A DNA stretch of 64,000 nucleotides from Pelagomonas calceolata. Taxonomy: Eukaryota > Sar > Pelagophyceae > Pelagomonadales > Pelagomonadaceae. The position numbers and the translations under genes are program-made. The stretch covers positions 930,001-994,000 of the forward strand of contig CAKKNE010000005.1 in NCBI GenBank assembly GCA_918797485.1, written 5' to 3'. Of this stretch, positions 18,916-27,570 are shown piece after piece (positions within the stretch are counted from its first letter, which is position 1; each line of letters opens with the position of its first letter). The notes beneath the pieces were generated by a model that had not been told where the DNA came from, searched no databases, and worked only from the letters and a program-made list of their open reading frames with translations.

Positions 18916-19785
18916 ATGAGCGGCACAATAGACCGCCGCGGCGCGACGCCCCCCGACTTCCTCGTCAAACTCCTGACCATGGTCGGCGACGAGGCGCCGG
19001 ACCTCATCTCCTGGACGGGCGGCAAGCTCTATATTCACGACCCCGTGGCGTTGGAGCGAAAAATGTCGGTCTATTTTAGACATTCGAACTTCTCGTCCTT
19101 CCAGCGCCAGCTCAACAACTTCGGCTTCCGGAAAGTGGAAGGCAAGGGCAAATTAGCACCTTGTATGTACATGCACGACGACCTCGTCGGACGACCGCCC
19201 GAAGCTATATTGACGATCCGGCGGAAGCCGGCCACTTCTGCCGCGTCTGATAGAGGTCAACCTGATGCCAAAAGGCAGCGGAGGCAGAAGGCACCAGCTC
19301 CTAGGCCGGCGCCGCCGCCGCCGCGGCCGTTCGCGAGCGAAGATCTGCCGCCCTACCGACCACCGCGGCCGCTCGAGGCGTTCACGGGCGTCGAGAGCGC
19401 GCGGCCGATCCCGCTGCCGGGCATGCCCCAGGTCCCGCGCGACCAGTACGTCGAGGCGGCCACGCAATTGAACGATAGCTTCGAGAGCGGCCTGCTGCTG
19501 TCCTTCCTCGAGGCGTCGGACAAGGGCGCCATCGCGCCGTCGCTGCTCTCGCAGCTGGTAGGAGGCGACGAGTTCCGGCCACCGCCGCCGCAGCCCGCGC
19601 GGCCGTCGAACGACACGAGCGACTGGCCGGGCGCGGCGCTCGGCGGCGACTTCGGCTTCACGGACGACTTCAACCTCTTCGGCAAGAAGATGTCCTTCAG
19701 CGGCGACGACCTGCTGGGCGGCGGCTACAGTCCCGGCGGGTTCAACGCGCAGCCGCGGATGCAGCGCGCGGGGAGCCGCGACTGA
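18916..19785 (+). CDS. HSF: Heat-shock factor family transcription factor
   Basis: This encodes 289 residues from ATG 18916. Residues 10-105 form an HSF winged-helix DNA-binding domain: PPDFLVKLLTMVGDEAPDLI, ISWTGGKLYIHDP, the recognition helix region HSNFSSFQRQLNNFGFRKV, then a strand with PCMYMHDDLVGRPPEAI. There is a basic stretch DAKRQRRQK at about 118-126. No clear heptad HR-A/B trimerisation region follows; instead there are proline-rich linkers and acidic-aromatic patches (DDFNLFGKKMSFSGDDL) that may activate transcription. Short HSFs like this are expanded in stramenopiles. Targets are unknown. The stop is 43 bp from the convergent GT8 gene. Confidence 0.88.
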   Translation: MSGTIDRRGATPPDFLVKLLTMVGDEAPDLISWTGGKLYIHDPVALERKMSVYFRHSNFSSFQRQLNNFGFRKVEGKGKLAPCMYMHDDLVGRPPEAILTIRRKPATSAASDRGQPDAKRQRRQKAPAPRPAPPPPRPFASEDLPPYRPPRPLEAFTGVESARPIPLPGMPQVPRDQYVEAATQLNDSFESGLLLSFLEASDKGAIAPSLLSQLVGGDEFRPPPPQPARPSNDTSDWPGAALGGDFGFTDDFNLFGKKMSFSGDDLLGGGYSPGGFNAQPRMQRAGSRD

Positions 19786-19828
19786 TTCCCTCTCGTCTTC
19801 CCTGGGTACATCGGTCAGTGTATGACTC

Positions 19829-21514
19829 TTAGTCAAGGGGGGGTCCGGGACCATGGGGGATCCGTCCGCGGCAGTGGTGGTCCCTGCCCGCCGTGACGCA
19901 CCCGGGCGCGTCCTGCGGGTACAGGCGGCTCGGCCGCTCCGCACGCGCGGGGGCGGGGCGGTCGGTGGGCGGCTCGTATTCATCGTCGGAGACGGTCATC
20001 ATCGCGAGAAACCCGGCGGCGGCGAGGGCGAGGCCGGCGACCGTCGCGGACGCCGCGCCGTCGTTCTCAGTAGTACGAGGCGCCTCCTCTACCTGAGCGG
20101 CGTCGTGGAATTTGATCACTTCGGGACTCACGTAGGCGTGCCACAAGGAAGCACAACTGGTAACACAGTCGTCCGAGAGTTGCGACCGACAGGTACATAG
20201 CGGCGGCCGCGCGACGCAGCCGCTTTCGTAGTATTTCGCCACGGACTCGAGGTGTTTTGGCCACTTTCTACCATTAGGCGACAAGCGGATTTGGTCCCAG
20301 TGTAGCTTAGATTTGGACAGGGTATGCGCTAAAGAAGCCTCGCAAGCAGAATGCATCTTCTGGTCCGTCGTTAGGTTGTAGCTGGATGCGCAGTGCTTCA
20401 AGCGGCACGTCCCGAGCACGTGCGGGACGTTTTCTTGGGAAGCAACTCGCAACCCCAATAAGTGCCAGTTGCGGGCATCCTCCGCAGTCAAGGCCCACGG
20501 TTTCAAATCCCCATTGAAATGCAACAGCGACGCCTTCGCCGCCAGGGGGTGGAAAAACGGATAGACGCGTTCTCTGAACGGCCCCGCCGGCGCCAAATGC
20601 CGCTCATACACGGAAGCGTCGACGCCGAAGTGCAGCGCTTCCCCTTTTATTTTCCGCCACTCGTTCCTACCGATGTCCAGCCGTCCTAACCCGCGCACGT
20701 TCCACGTCACCGGGAGTTGCTCATATCTACCAGCTAAAGCTAAGAGAAAGGGCGGCTGGCTGATGCCCGACGACCAGAGCTTGGCCTTCGAATCCACAAA
20801 CGCATCTACGAGATCCTCAATCGTTTCTGTCAGTTGCAGAGTACGCCACCGAAGCGTGTCGAACACCACAACTCCTCTGTTAAAAACACACCCATCACCC
20901 CTCAAAACCCGTTGCCACAGGATCTTGTGTTGTATTGGTAATAAGTCTTCCCGAAAGTACTTGGCTATTTTTTGTGAGCAGTCGTTGACCGCTGCCACGG
21001 CTTTGTTGTGGAGATCTAAGGTCGCGAGCTCTAAGACATCGCCCTGGACAACAATATCCGTATCCAGGTAAATAACTCTACGAGTATGATATAAAACATG
21101 AGGCATGTAGAAGGCCGCAAAATTAAAGGGCGATAGGAGTTCTTTTCGTTTTACGTGTGTCGAGTTTGCGAGGGACGACAGCCTCTGTAGAGCGGGCCGA
21201 TGTCTCAACAACTGTTCCGCGCCGGAGCACACCGCCACTCTAAGGGAAGGAAAGAACCTATCTAAGAGCTTCTTGAGGAAGTGGACCCTTGTGGTAACGA
21301 TGACGAAGCCCACGTCACTTTTCGAGTTGTGCACTGTCGAATTCACGACGCCGATGATCGGTAAGAAACCTCTCGCCGCATCGGTAGCGAGGGCCACGAC
21401 CGTCTCGCCCGTCTGCTCGAGGTGGGTGCCCCTACAATGTTGCGCCTGCCAGTCGCGAGGCAGGTCGATGCTGGCTGTGGCAAGGCTCACGAGGAATGCC
21501 CGGAACAGCCGCAT
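19829..21514 (-). CDS. GT8-family glycosyltransferase with C-terminal membrane segment
   Basis: This encodes 561 residues from ATG 21514 (MRLFRAFLVSLATASIDLPR, a signal peptide). The GT8 core comprises VVALATDAARGFLPIIGVVN, KRKELLSPFNFAAFYMPHVL and the metal-binding DxD in RRVIYLDTDIVVQGDV (about residues 175-190). These are followed by NRGVVVFDTLRW and LLHFNGDLKPW, as in galactinol synthase, GAUT and glycogenin relatives. A cysteine-rich section (CRLKHCASSYN, CTCRSQLSDDCVTSC) and a transmembrane helix (ASATVAGLALAAAGFLAMMT) near residue 500 suggest a membrane-anchored luminal enzyme. The acceptor is unknown. Confidence 0.85.
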   Translation of the reverse strand: MRLFRAFLVSLATASIDLPRDWQAQHCRGTHLEQTGETVVALATDAARGFLPIIGVVNSTVHNSKSDVGFVIVTTRVHFLKKLLDRFFPSLRVAVCSGAEQLLRHRPALQRLSSLANSTHVKRKELLSPFNFAAFYMPHVLYHTRRVIYLDTDIVVQGDVLELATLDLHNKAVAAVNDCSQKIAKYFREDLLPIQHKILWQRVLRGDGCVFNRGVVVFDTLRWRTLQLTETIEDLVDAFVDSKAKLWSSGISQPPFLLALAGRYEQLPVTWNVRGLGRLDIGRNEWRKIKGEALHFGVDASVYERHLAPAGPFRERVYPFFHPLAAKASLLHFNGDLKPWALTAEDARNWHLLGLRVASQENVPHVLGTCRLKHCASSYNLTTDQKMHSACEASLAHTLSKSKLHWDQIRLSPNGRKWPKHLESVAKYYESGCVARPPLCTCRSQLSDDCVTSCASLWHAYVSPEVIKFHDAAQVEEAPRTTENDGAASATVAGLALAAAGFLAMMTVSDDEYEPPTDRPAPARAERPSRLYPQDAPGCVTAGRDHHCRGRIPHGPGPPLD

Positions 21515-22270
21515 GTTGATGTGGGGCTGCCTCGATGGCGTGCCGCAGCTATCGATGCATGCTGCCCGGTGCGTCCTTGCCGTCAGGGGGCCAAAAGTCT
21601 CACCGCATTGGTGCCGGCCACAGGAGGCGGCGCCCCGCACGATGGTACTAGACGACAACATGACACATTGGCGCGGCGGACCACCTCTCGGACCGACCGA
21701 CCTCTCCAGTGGGGGGGTGACGGTCCTAGTAGGGGGGTCTTAGTGGGGGGACCGTAGGGTGAGGGGCCGGCGGCCGCGGCCTGCCAAAACCGCTATCTCA
21801 GAACCCTGAGAGACGGGATTCGGGAGAGAACACGGGTACATAGAGACTACATGAATGCGCCGCTCAGGTCATGCGGCGACTCATGGTATCTGACTGACGC
21901 GACCGCGCGCCGTCGCGCGGAGATGACAAATGTGTACTGGCCGATTACAATATGAGGCCCTCCCCCAGACCAACCGACCTGGTCATGTCGTCTAGTACCA
22001 TCGTGCGGGGCGCCTCCTGCCGGCCAGCACAATGTCATCTAGAGCGTCATTCCCATCGTGCGGGGCTGGTCCGTACTCCGACGAGCGAAGGGTTGAGCCA
22101 ACGGCCGCGGCCTCACGAGATGTGTGAGGTCGCGGACACATCGAGATGTGTGAGGCCGCGGACCGTGGTCCGGGCCGCGACTCTGGGTACACTTGTTCAA
22201 AGGCGTGACGATCACGTATAGATCTCATCCTAGCACTGGCGCGCCGCCTCGGGCGGACCAGCACGTCAGT
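21515..22270. other. Repeat-rich intergenic region
   Basis: About 750 bp show no convincing gene. It holds a 420-bp MITE-like palindrome (21611-22030) and G-runs near 21710-21760. A partial third arm lies at 22031-22070. A direct repeat of GAGATGTGTGAGG(T/C)CGCGGAC lies at about 22117 and 22144. Confidence 0.5.
21611..22030. mobile_element. MITE-like palindromic element
   Basis: The left arm (21611-21658) contains CCCCGCACGATGGTACTAGA then CGACA. The right arm (21986-22030) is its reverse complement, with one small gap near GGCGGCGCC/GGCGCC. The arms are about 45 bp and end GTGC(C/T)GGCC. The 330-bp interior has no ORF of note. A further partial arm follows at 22031-22070. No target duplication could be confirmed. 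Confidence 0.55.
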
Positions 22271-22298
22271 ATGCTGGGCAAGACGATCCCCGACCTGC

Positions 22299-22664
22299 GT
22301 GAAGAAGTTGCCGGAGGTTCTCGCGTTTTTTTCTTTAAGAAAACCGACGACGGCGGGGCGCGACATCTGCGAGAAGACGATTCTCTGGAAGGAGAGCAGG
22401 CGGCGGCGAACGCAGGCGGCGGCGAACGACGACGCCGCGCCGACGCCCGCGCCGAGCGACGGCGCCGAGCAGAGCAGCAGCTCTGACTCGAGCTCGGACG
22501 AGGAGATCAGCTCAGACTCAGACTCGGACGATGATTGTGATCCGTCGCTTAGGCGCCGACGCGCTCACGACGGAGCGACCGCCGTCATAACCTTCTCGTC
22601 TCCCCGCCTCCTCCTTCATCAATCCCCTCACCAAAAATCGCACACTAAATCGACCTTTCTTTAG
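22299..22664 (+). CDS. Uncertain acidic low-complexity reading frame
   Basis: The frame is open for 121 codons but begins with GTG, not ATG. It encodes KPTTAGRDICEKTILWKESR and then an acidic serine-rich tract (SSSSDSSSDEEISSDSDSDDD), and ends SHTKSTFL. The tract resembles the tail of a nuclear protein, so this may be the last exon of a gene whose start is not recognised, or chance. An overlapping ATG frame (22271-22486) is basic and less protein-like. Confidence 0.22.
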   Translation: MKKLPEVLAFFSLRKPTTAGRDICEKTILWKESRRRRTQAAANDDAAPTPAPSDGAEQSSSSDSSSDEEISSDSDSDDDCDPSLRRRRAHDGATAVITFSSPRLLLHQSPHQKSHTKSTFL

Positions 22665-22815
22665 AAGAAGCAGACCTGCGGCGAGCGACTTCGAGGGCTA
22701 TAGCGTCAACGAGCACCCGGGGCAACGCCGCGCGCCGCGAACCCCGCACGCTAGGATGGAGGACTCGTTGCTGCAGACTGGATCGTACAAATGCGGTATA
22801 TTAGGCCCCCAGTCT

Positions 22816-23631
22816 TCACGGCGACCGGTCCAGGTAGTTGCTGCCGGCGCGCGTGCGGTAGTGGGCGTTCGCGCGGCGGATCTGCCCGTCCATCCATGGG
22901 AGCAGCCGGAACCGCGGCGCGTCCTCGTAGACGGGGCGCTCCCACTGCGAAGAACGCAGGTTGTACGAGCACCAAAAGACGTCGTCGGCGAACCAGGCCA
23001 TCGCCCAGTCGCCAGGCGGGGTTTCCGTGGGTTTGCGGCCGCCACACGCCGCGCATTGCAAGAAGCCGGCTTCGGCGCCGGTGTGGCGGTACGTGCAGGC
23101 CGGACACGCCCAGGGCGGCGCCCGAGCCCGCGGCCGAACCAGCTGCCGAACCAGCTGCCGAGCCCGTCGCCGAGCCCGCGTCCAAGCCGACGGCCGATCC
23201 GCCGGCCGAGCCGGCTCGGCCGGCGACCGAACCCACGTTTGCTTGGGTCGCGGCGCGGGCCGCCCCGGCCAGTTGTGCTGGGGCGGGTACACGTCCGCGG
23301 GGGTTCCGTCCGAGGTAGCGTCGACGGCGGGCGGCGGCGCGGCACGCGTGGGCTTCTCCCACTGCGCGCGCTCGTGCAAAACGCTCCGGAAGTAGACGCG
23401 GTGGTCCGGCGCGCCCATGCGCCGCACCTCCCAGTCGCCGGGGAGCCGCGTCAGCTCCCTCAAACTAAGGTCGCGCCACGTAGTGTTCGTGCGACCAAGA
23501 CAACCAAGGTCCTGCGTCGTCGCGAAGCGCAGCACCTTGAGGCTCACGTCAGTCGGCAGCGTTTTGCCGCCCCGCATGGGTATGATCATGGTGCCGCTCA
23601 CCGCCAGTTTGCTTCGCAGGTCTTGCGCCAT
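22816..23631 (-). CDS. F-box-like, double WW and RanBP2-finger protein
   Basis: This encodes 271 residues from ATG 23631. The order is: an F-box-like segment (KTLPTDVSLKVLRFATTQDL, TWRDLSLRELTR, about 24-62); a WW domain (PGDWEVRRMGAPDHRVYFRS...AQWEKP, about 64-94); a proline/arginine linker; a RanBP2-type zinc finger (WACPACTYRH...LQCAACGGRKP, about 175-205) with CxxC...CxxC; then a second WW-like unit (GDWAMAWFADDVFWCSYNLR...QWERP). RanBP2 fingers bind ubiquitin or single-stranded RNA and WW domains bind proline-rich ligands. A ubiquitin-ligase adaptor role is inference. The start lies 3 nt past the YOS1 stop. Confidence 0.65.
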   Translation of the reverse strand: MAQDLRSKLAVSGTMIIPMRGGKTLPTDVSLKVLRFATTQDLGCLGRTNTTWRDLSLRELTRLPGDWEVRRMGAPDHRVYFRSVLHERAQWEKPTRAAPPPAVDATSDGTPADVYPPQHNWPGRPAPRPKQTWVRSPAEPARPADRPSAWTRARRRARQLVRQLVRPRARAPPWACPACTYRHTGAEAGFLQCAACGGRKPTETPPGDWAMAWFADDVFWCSYNLRSSQWERPVYEDAPRFRLLPWMDGQIRRANAHYRTRAGSNYLDRSP

Positions 23632-23634
23632 TTC

Positions 23635-23853
23635 TCACGCGCCGAAGAGCATCTCCACAAAAATACAAACGATGTTCAGCGGGATGAGGATGGGCCGCAG
23701 GTACTGGGCCGCCTTGGCGAAGTTCACGGCTTGCGTCGCCATTTCGTTCGAGCAGCGAGCTTCTACTTTATCGAGAAATCGGGGCCGGTTGAGGATCGCA
23801 ATGGCGTTGCAGCCGAGCAGGCAGACCTTGATCATGGACCAGAGGGAGAGCAT
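23635..23853 (-). CDS. YOS1: YOS1 / IER3IP1-like ER-Golgi protein
   Basis: This encodes 72 residues from ATG 23853, the usual length for the family. MLSLWSMIKVCLLGCNAIAI then LNRPRFLDKV matches the N-terminal membrane helix and RFL motif of Yos1/IER3IP1. The second helix is PILIPLNIVCIFVEMLFGA, with the typical small-residue ending. The family supports COPII vesicle traffic between ER and Golgi through Yip1/Yif1. The stop is only 3 nt from the next start on the same strand. Confidence 0.85.
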   Translation of the reverse strand: MLSLWSMIKVCLLGCNAIAILNRPRFLDKVEARCSNEMATQAVNFAKAAQYLRPILIPLNIVCIFVEMLFGA

Positions 23854-23998
23854 CACTGATCGCGGCCGCTAAGGCGCCAAATGCCTTGAGATCGGGGGTG
23901 CGGCAGCGCGGCAGCTGCGAGGGTCTGAAGCCGACGTCTCCGCGTCCGCACGTCACGCGTGAGCTCACAGCGCAGCTCTTTTGGCCTGTACGGCTTTT

Positions 23999-24023
23999 CC
24001 TAGTGTCTTTACGCAACGCTAGC
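23999..24023. promoter_or_regulatory. Promoter-type motif copy 7
   Basis: CCTAGTGTCTTTACGCAACG then CTAGC, in reverse orientation. It lies 146 bp from the YOS1 start and 127 bp from the PNUTS-like start. Confidence 0.6.
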
Positions 24024-24149
24024 TCGCTCAATTTCTCGCTCGCAACCTAGCAGCCGTGCCGCCCGCCCGATAGGCACCCGTGCTGCGCGCGCGCGTTCCC
24101 TCCCCTAGTATAAAATAACGCCGGGGCTCGCCGGGGGTCATCGCTGCGT

Positions 24150-25925
24150 ATGGCCGAGGTAGCTAGTAGCGCCCCTGCCCCCGCGGGCGAAACGCCCGCG
24201 GCGGAGGCGCCCGCGCCCGACGCCGCAGCGTCACGCGAGGCGGCGCCGATGGACGTCGACGATAATAGTTCCGAGGACCCCATCCTAGTGAGCCTCGAAA
24301 GCGAGGCGAAGCACGTCGCGCATGCTCCATTAGTGGACCCCGACGCCGTCGAGATGAGATTACTACCATTACTCGACAGCGAAGGGCGGCTCCAGGACGG
24401 CACGGAGGTCGGCGCGCGCGTCCACGCGTTATGCGAGAAAATACCCCGAGACGCCGAGACGACGAAAGGAGTGTTGTTAGTGGTATTAAGGAGGACCTGC
24501 GCGTTGGTCGAGAAGGACAACGGCAAGAAGCTCGCCATGAGGGCCTTCCTCAACGCGGGAGGTCTGAGGCCGCTCGGCACGTGGCTCGAACGAGCAGATA
24601 AAGAGCGCTCGGACGACTTCGTACGCCTTTTGCTGGACGCTCTAAGCGACTTACCGGTAACGGCACGCCTCGTCAAAGCGTCCGACGTCGGCAAGATCGT
24701 CAAGCGCCTGAAGAAAGACCGGAAGGAGAGCGGAGATCAAAACATGGACTCGGCGTACAAGGGCCTCATGCAGAACTGGTACGAGAAAGCAAATAAGGGC
24801 GACGACGAGGAGGAGCGGAAGCTCGTGGCGCTCGAGGCCCAAGCGAGAAAAGCGACGGAGAAGAAGAAGCGGAGCGCGAAGAAACGGTCGTCGCAGCCGA
24901 CCGATGTTCTGGCGAGTGCACTCCATCAAAAGAAACGTGCCAAAGTCCCCGACGAGGCCATGGATCGAAGTAGGGCCGCGCGCATCGAAGCGAGGCGGCA
25001 GGGTAGATTAGGTGGCGGTGTGGAGACCCTACAGCTCGCTCACGAGTCAAACGTCGCCTTCGACGACGACGGCCAGCCCATCACGTCGCGGCCGATCGAT
25101 CCTGAATTAGCTGAGAGACTAGCTAAGCGTACTACAAGGGTCAAGTGGGCCGACGACAACGGCAAAGAGATCGCAAGCTACTGCGAGCCCGTCGAGGGCT
25201 GGTTGGATGATGGCGGCCACCACGGCCCGTCGGCCGACGACGGCTTGACGGCCAAAGAAAGGCAGAAAAAAGAGCGCGAGATGGAGGCCAGGGCCCTGGG
25301 CAAGGCCAAGGAATTGGAAAATGCGGAGAAGAAGGCGGAAGAGGTGGAATATCAACGGAAGCTCGACGCGCAGAAACCGCAAATAGCGTGGCGGGAGCCG
25401 CCTCCCCTGAAATTGGGCGAGGACGTCGCGGAGCCGGAGGTTGTTGCTACTGAGCCTGCTACACAAGCTTCTCGGCAGAAGAGATTGATGGAGGCTCGGT
25501 ACTTCCACGCGAGAGATATCCCGGACAACCCCGCGGACGACGGCATGGAGACGTTTCGTCTTGATTCTTCTACCGTTGAAATACCAGCACAGGAGTTGGA
25601 AAAACAACCTGAAGAGGTTGTTGCGGAACCAGAGCCGGCGCCGCCGCCCGTACCAGCACCGCCTCCTCAAGACGTGTGGACGGCGCCGACGCCGCAGTTC
25701 ACGCCGTCCTTCGGCGGGCAGCAGCAGTACTACCCGCCGCCGCCGCCGCGCGCCGCGAACGCGCCGCGCGGGCTACCGGAGGCCATCACACGGCTGGACG
25801 AGGACGCGTTGCGGTTCCTGCTCCAGAACCAGGCGTTGTACGACTCGCTCTTTGTGGAGGGCGAACTGGACGAGAGTCGCTTGCGGGACGTCATCGCGAA
25901 CTTCCGGCGGGGACCGCGGCGGTAA
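24150..25925 (+). CDS. PNUTS-like PP1 regulatory protein with TFIIS N-terminal domain
   Basis: This encodes 591 residues from ATG 24150. Residues 95-215 form a TFIIS N-terminal (LW-type) helical bundle: GVLLVVLRRTCALVEKDNGK, AFLNAGGLRPLGTWLERADK and LLDALSDLPVTARLVKASDV. A basic NLS-like run (KKKRSAKKRSS) follows. Residues about 330-350 contain RTTRVKWADDNGKEIASYCE, an RVxF PP1-docking motif in the context seen in PNUTS (PPP1R10). The C-terminus is coiled-coil then proline-rich, ending RDVIANFRRGPRR. PNUTS-PP1 dephosphorylates RNA polymerase II and Spt5 at termination in animals; equivalence here is inference. Confidence 0.72.
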   Translation: MAEVASSAPAPAGETPAAEAPAPDAAASREAAPMDVDDNSSEDPILVSLESEAKHVAHAPLVDPDAVEMRLLPLLDSEGRLQDGTEVGARVHALCEKIPRDAETTKGVLLVVLRRTCALVEKDNGKKLAMRAFLNAGGLRPLGTWLERADKERSDDFVRLLLDALSDLPVTARLVKASDVGKIVKRLKKDRKESGDQNMDSAYKGLMQNWYEKANKGDDEEERKLVALEAQARKATEKKKRSAKKRSSQPTDVLASALHQKKRAKVPDEAMDRSRAARIEARRQGRLGGGVETLQLAHESNVAFDDDGQPITSRPIDPELAERLAKRTTRVKWADDNGKEIASYCEPVEGWLDDGGHHGPSADDGLTAKERQKKEREMEARALGKAKELENAEKKAEEVEYQRKLDAQKPQIAWREPPPLKLGEDVAEPEVVATEPATQASRQKRLMEARYFHARDIPDNPADDGMETFRLDSSTVEIPAQELEKQPEEVVAEPEPAPPPVPAPPPQDVWTAPTPQFTPSFGGQQQYYPPPPPRAANAPRGLPEAITRLDEDALRFLLQNQALYDSLFVEGELDESRLRDVIANFRRGPRR

Positions 25926-26004
25926 CATTTAGGTTATGAGGCTAGGCGCGGCGATGGCGCTTCGCGCGCGGACCGCGGCGGGGGGGCTAATTTCCTGCGA
26001 TGTA

Positions 26005-26378
26005 TTATCCCATAAACGCGGCGACGACCCCGGGGCCATCTTTCGTCGATACGGCGTCAAACGCGAGCGGCGCGGGGAGCCCCTCGCTTTGAAATTCGCG
26101 GCTCCACCACGCGTCTGGAGGCTTCTGCGCCAGGCCGTGCTTCGGCACGCGTTCGCCGCACGTCGCGTTCGACGGAAGGCCCACCATGCAGCCGTCCCAG
26201 CCGCAGCCGTTGCTCCGGGCGACCGCACAGACCCACCGGCAGATGTGCCGCCCGGCGACGAGCTGCAAAAAATCCTAGGGCCGGCGGCGGAGGCGTTCCA
26301 CCAGGCCTGGAGCTGGGCGGCGTCGTAGCGGAGCGCCGACGCGCACAATAGCGTAGTCACGAGGAGGAGGACGCGCAT
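26005..26378 (-). CDS. Small secreted cysteine-rich protein with apparent frame slip
   Basis: The start is ATG 26378: MRVLLLVTTLLCASALRYDA is a strong signal peptide. About 35 codons later a run of six A/T (26267-26272) separates this frame from one encoding HICRWVCAVARSNGCGWDGC, ATCGERVPKHG and PDAWWSREF, ending VVAAFMG. One extra T in the run would give a continuous protein of about 125 residues, so a homopolymer miscall or a very short intron ending TTTTTTGCAG is likely. The eight cysteines suggest disulfides. I do not recognise the family. Confidence 0.45.
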
Positions 26379-26385
26379 CGTTTTT

Positions 26386-26610
26386 TTAGAGACCGAGGGC
26401 CCACTGCCCGAGCGGGTATACGACAAAGACCATAGCCAATACTGCGAAGAGGATGCCGTGGACGTCCACGTCGTCGTCGTTGGGTAGCGTTGGTGGCGGC
26501 GGCTGGCGGCGCGTCGGGCGCTCTCTTTTCCAGGGCTCCTTGCCGTTTTGAATAGCCCACGTGTCGTTCCCGTTGTGCGCATGTCGCGTCCGAGAATTGC
26601 CTCTGCCCAT
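26386..26610 (-). CDS. Small tail-anchored membrane protein, hypothetical
   Basis: This encodes 74 residues from ATG 26610. The N-terminal 45 residues are polar (NGNDTWAIQNGKEPWKRERP), followed by a DDDVDV spacer and one C-terminal membrane helix (GILFAVLAMVFVVYPLGQWA). This layout fits a tail-anchored protein of the ER or organelles. No family is recognised. The stop lies 8 bp upstream of the secreted gene's start on the same strand, so two small genes are closely stacked. Confidence 0.45.
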   Translation of the reverse strand: MGRGNSRTRHAHNGNDTWAIQNGKEPWKRERPTRRQPPPPTLPNDDDVDVHGILFAVLAMVFVVYPLGQWALGL

Positions 26611-26824
26611 CGTTCACAGGGTCAGTGCAGCTTTTGCCTATCTCACCGGCCCCCTAGGTCTGTTTTTTGGCACCAGCGTGGGTCGACAGTGTGTAACAGA
26701 AGAGAAACGAATTCTTAAGCGTGAATTCGTCGCACGCGCGCTCCTTGAATTGATGAACCCGATTTGATCCTGCCCCCAAACTCACAAAAACGCCGCCGAG
26801 CCCGCAAGCCCCAGCCAACGCACA

Positions 26825-27562
26825 ATGATCCTCACAACTTGCGCCGCCTGCGCCGCCCCACTGGCCCACGACGCGCCGCGATGCGTTAGATGTAAAACGC
26901 GCTACTGCAACGCCACTTGCCAGCATGACCATTGGAAGACGTACGTGGGGCGGCCGGAGACGGGCGGCCAGGTTCGGCAAATGGCGATGAACCTGCTTGG
27001 GGCTGGCTTATCCGAAGCATACCACTTCGAGGACGCGTTGACCGTGTTAGAGGCCGAGTTGGCTATGAAGCGGCGCCTTGGCTCATCAGAGCAAAACATT
27101 CTCGTCGCGCAGACCAATATTGCCTTATGCTACTACAAGCTCGGGCGTCACCAAGAGGCCTTAGATCTGCGCCGGGAGATATATGCCAGAGGTTTGGCTC
27201 TTGGCGTTCCAAGTAAGGACTTATTTATTGACGTGCTCAACCTTTCTTGGTCGATGAAAGAATGCGGACTTTGTGCTGAGTCGAAATCATTTCTTCGCGA
27301 GCAGCTACCTGCGGCCCGCCGCGCGCTCGGCGCGGATCACGACACCGTAATACAACTTCGCTGGCAGCACGCGGATGCCCTTCGTTTGAGCGACGGCGCC
27401 TCCCGCGACGACGTGGTCGAAGCCGTGACCCTTCTCGAGGAGCTCTCCCGGACGACCCAACGCATATACGGTACATCGCATCCTCTCGCAAACGACATAC
27501 GCAATGCCCTCGGCTGGGCGCGAGAGACGCTCGCCGCGTTCGACACGAGTACTAGTAAGTAA
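26825..27562 (+). CDS. MYND-finger TPR protein, shortened family member
   Basis: This encodes 245 residues from ATG 26825. Residues 6-38 begin a MYND zinc finger (CAACAAPLAHDAPRCVRCKT, RYCNATCQHDHW). After W37 the sequence jumps to TYVGRPETGGQVRQMAMNLL, without the last MYND cysteines. TPR/kinesin-light-chain-type repeats follow: SEAYHFEDALTVLEAELAMK, VAQTNIALCYYKLGRHQEAL, and HPLANDIRNALGWARETLAA. Large MYND-TPR families are typical of pelagophyte genomes (recalled knowledge). The missing middle section, usually a RING-variant region, suggests an internal deletion. Its finger DNA is matched out of frame inside the NACHT gene at 47745-47818. Confidence 0.7.
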   Translation: MILTTCAACAAPLAHDAPRCVRCKTRYCNATCQHDHWKTYVGRPETGGQVRQMAMNLLGAGLSEAYHFEDALTVLEAELAMKRRLGSSEQNILVAQTNIALCYYKLGRHQEALDLRREIYARGLALGVPSKDLFIDVLNLSWSMKECGLCAESKSFLREQLPAARRALGADHDTVIQLRWQHADALRLSDGASRDDVVEAVTLLEELSRTTQRIYGTSHPLANDIRNALGWARETLAAFDTSTSK

Positions 27563-27570
27563 ACAAGAAA

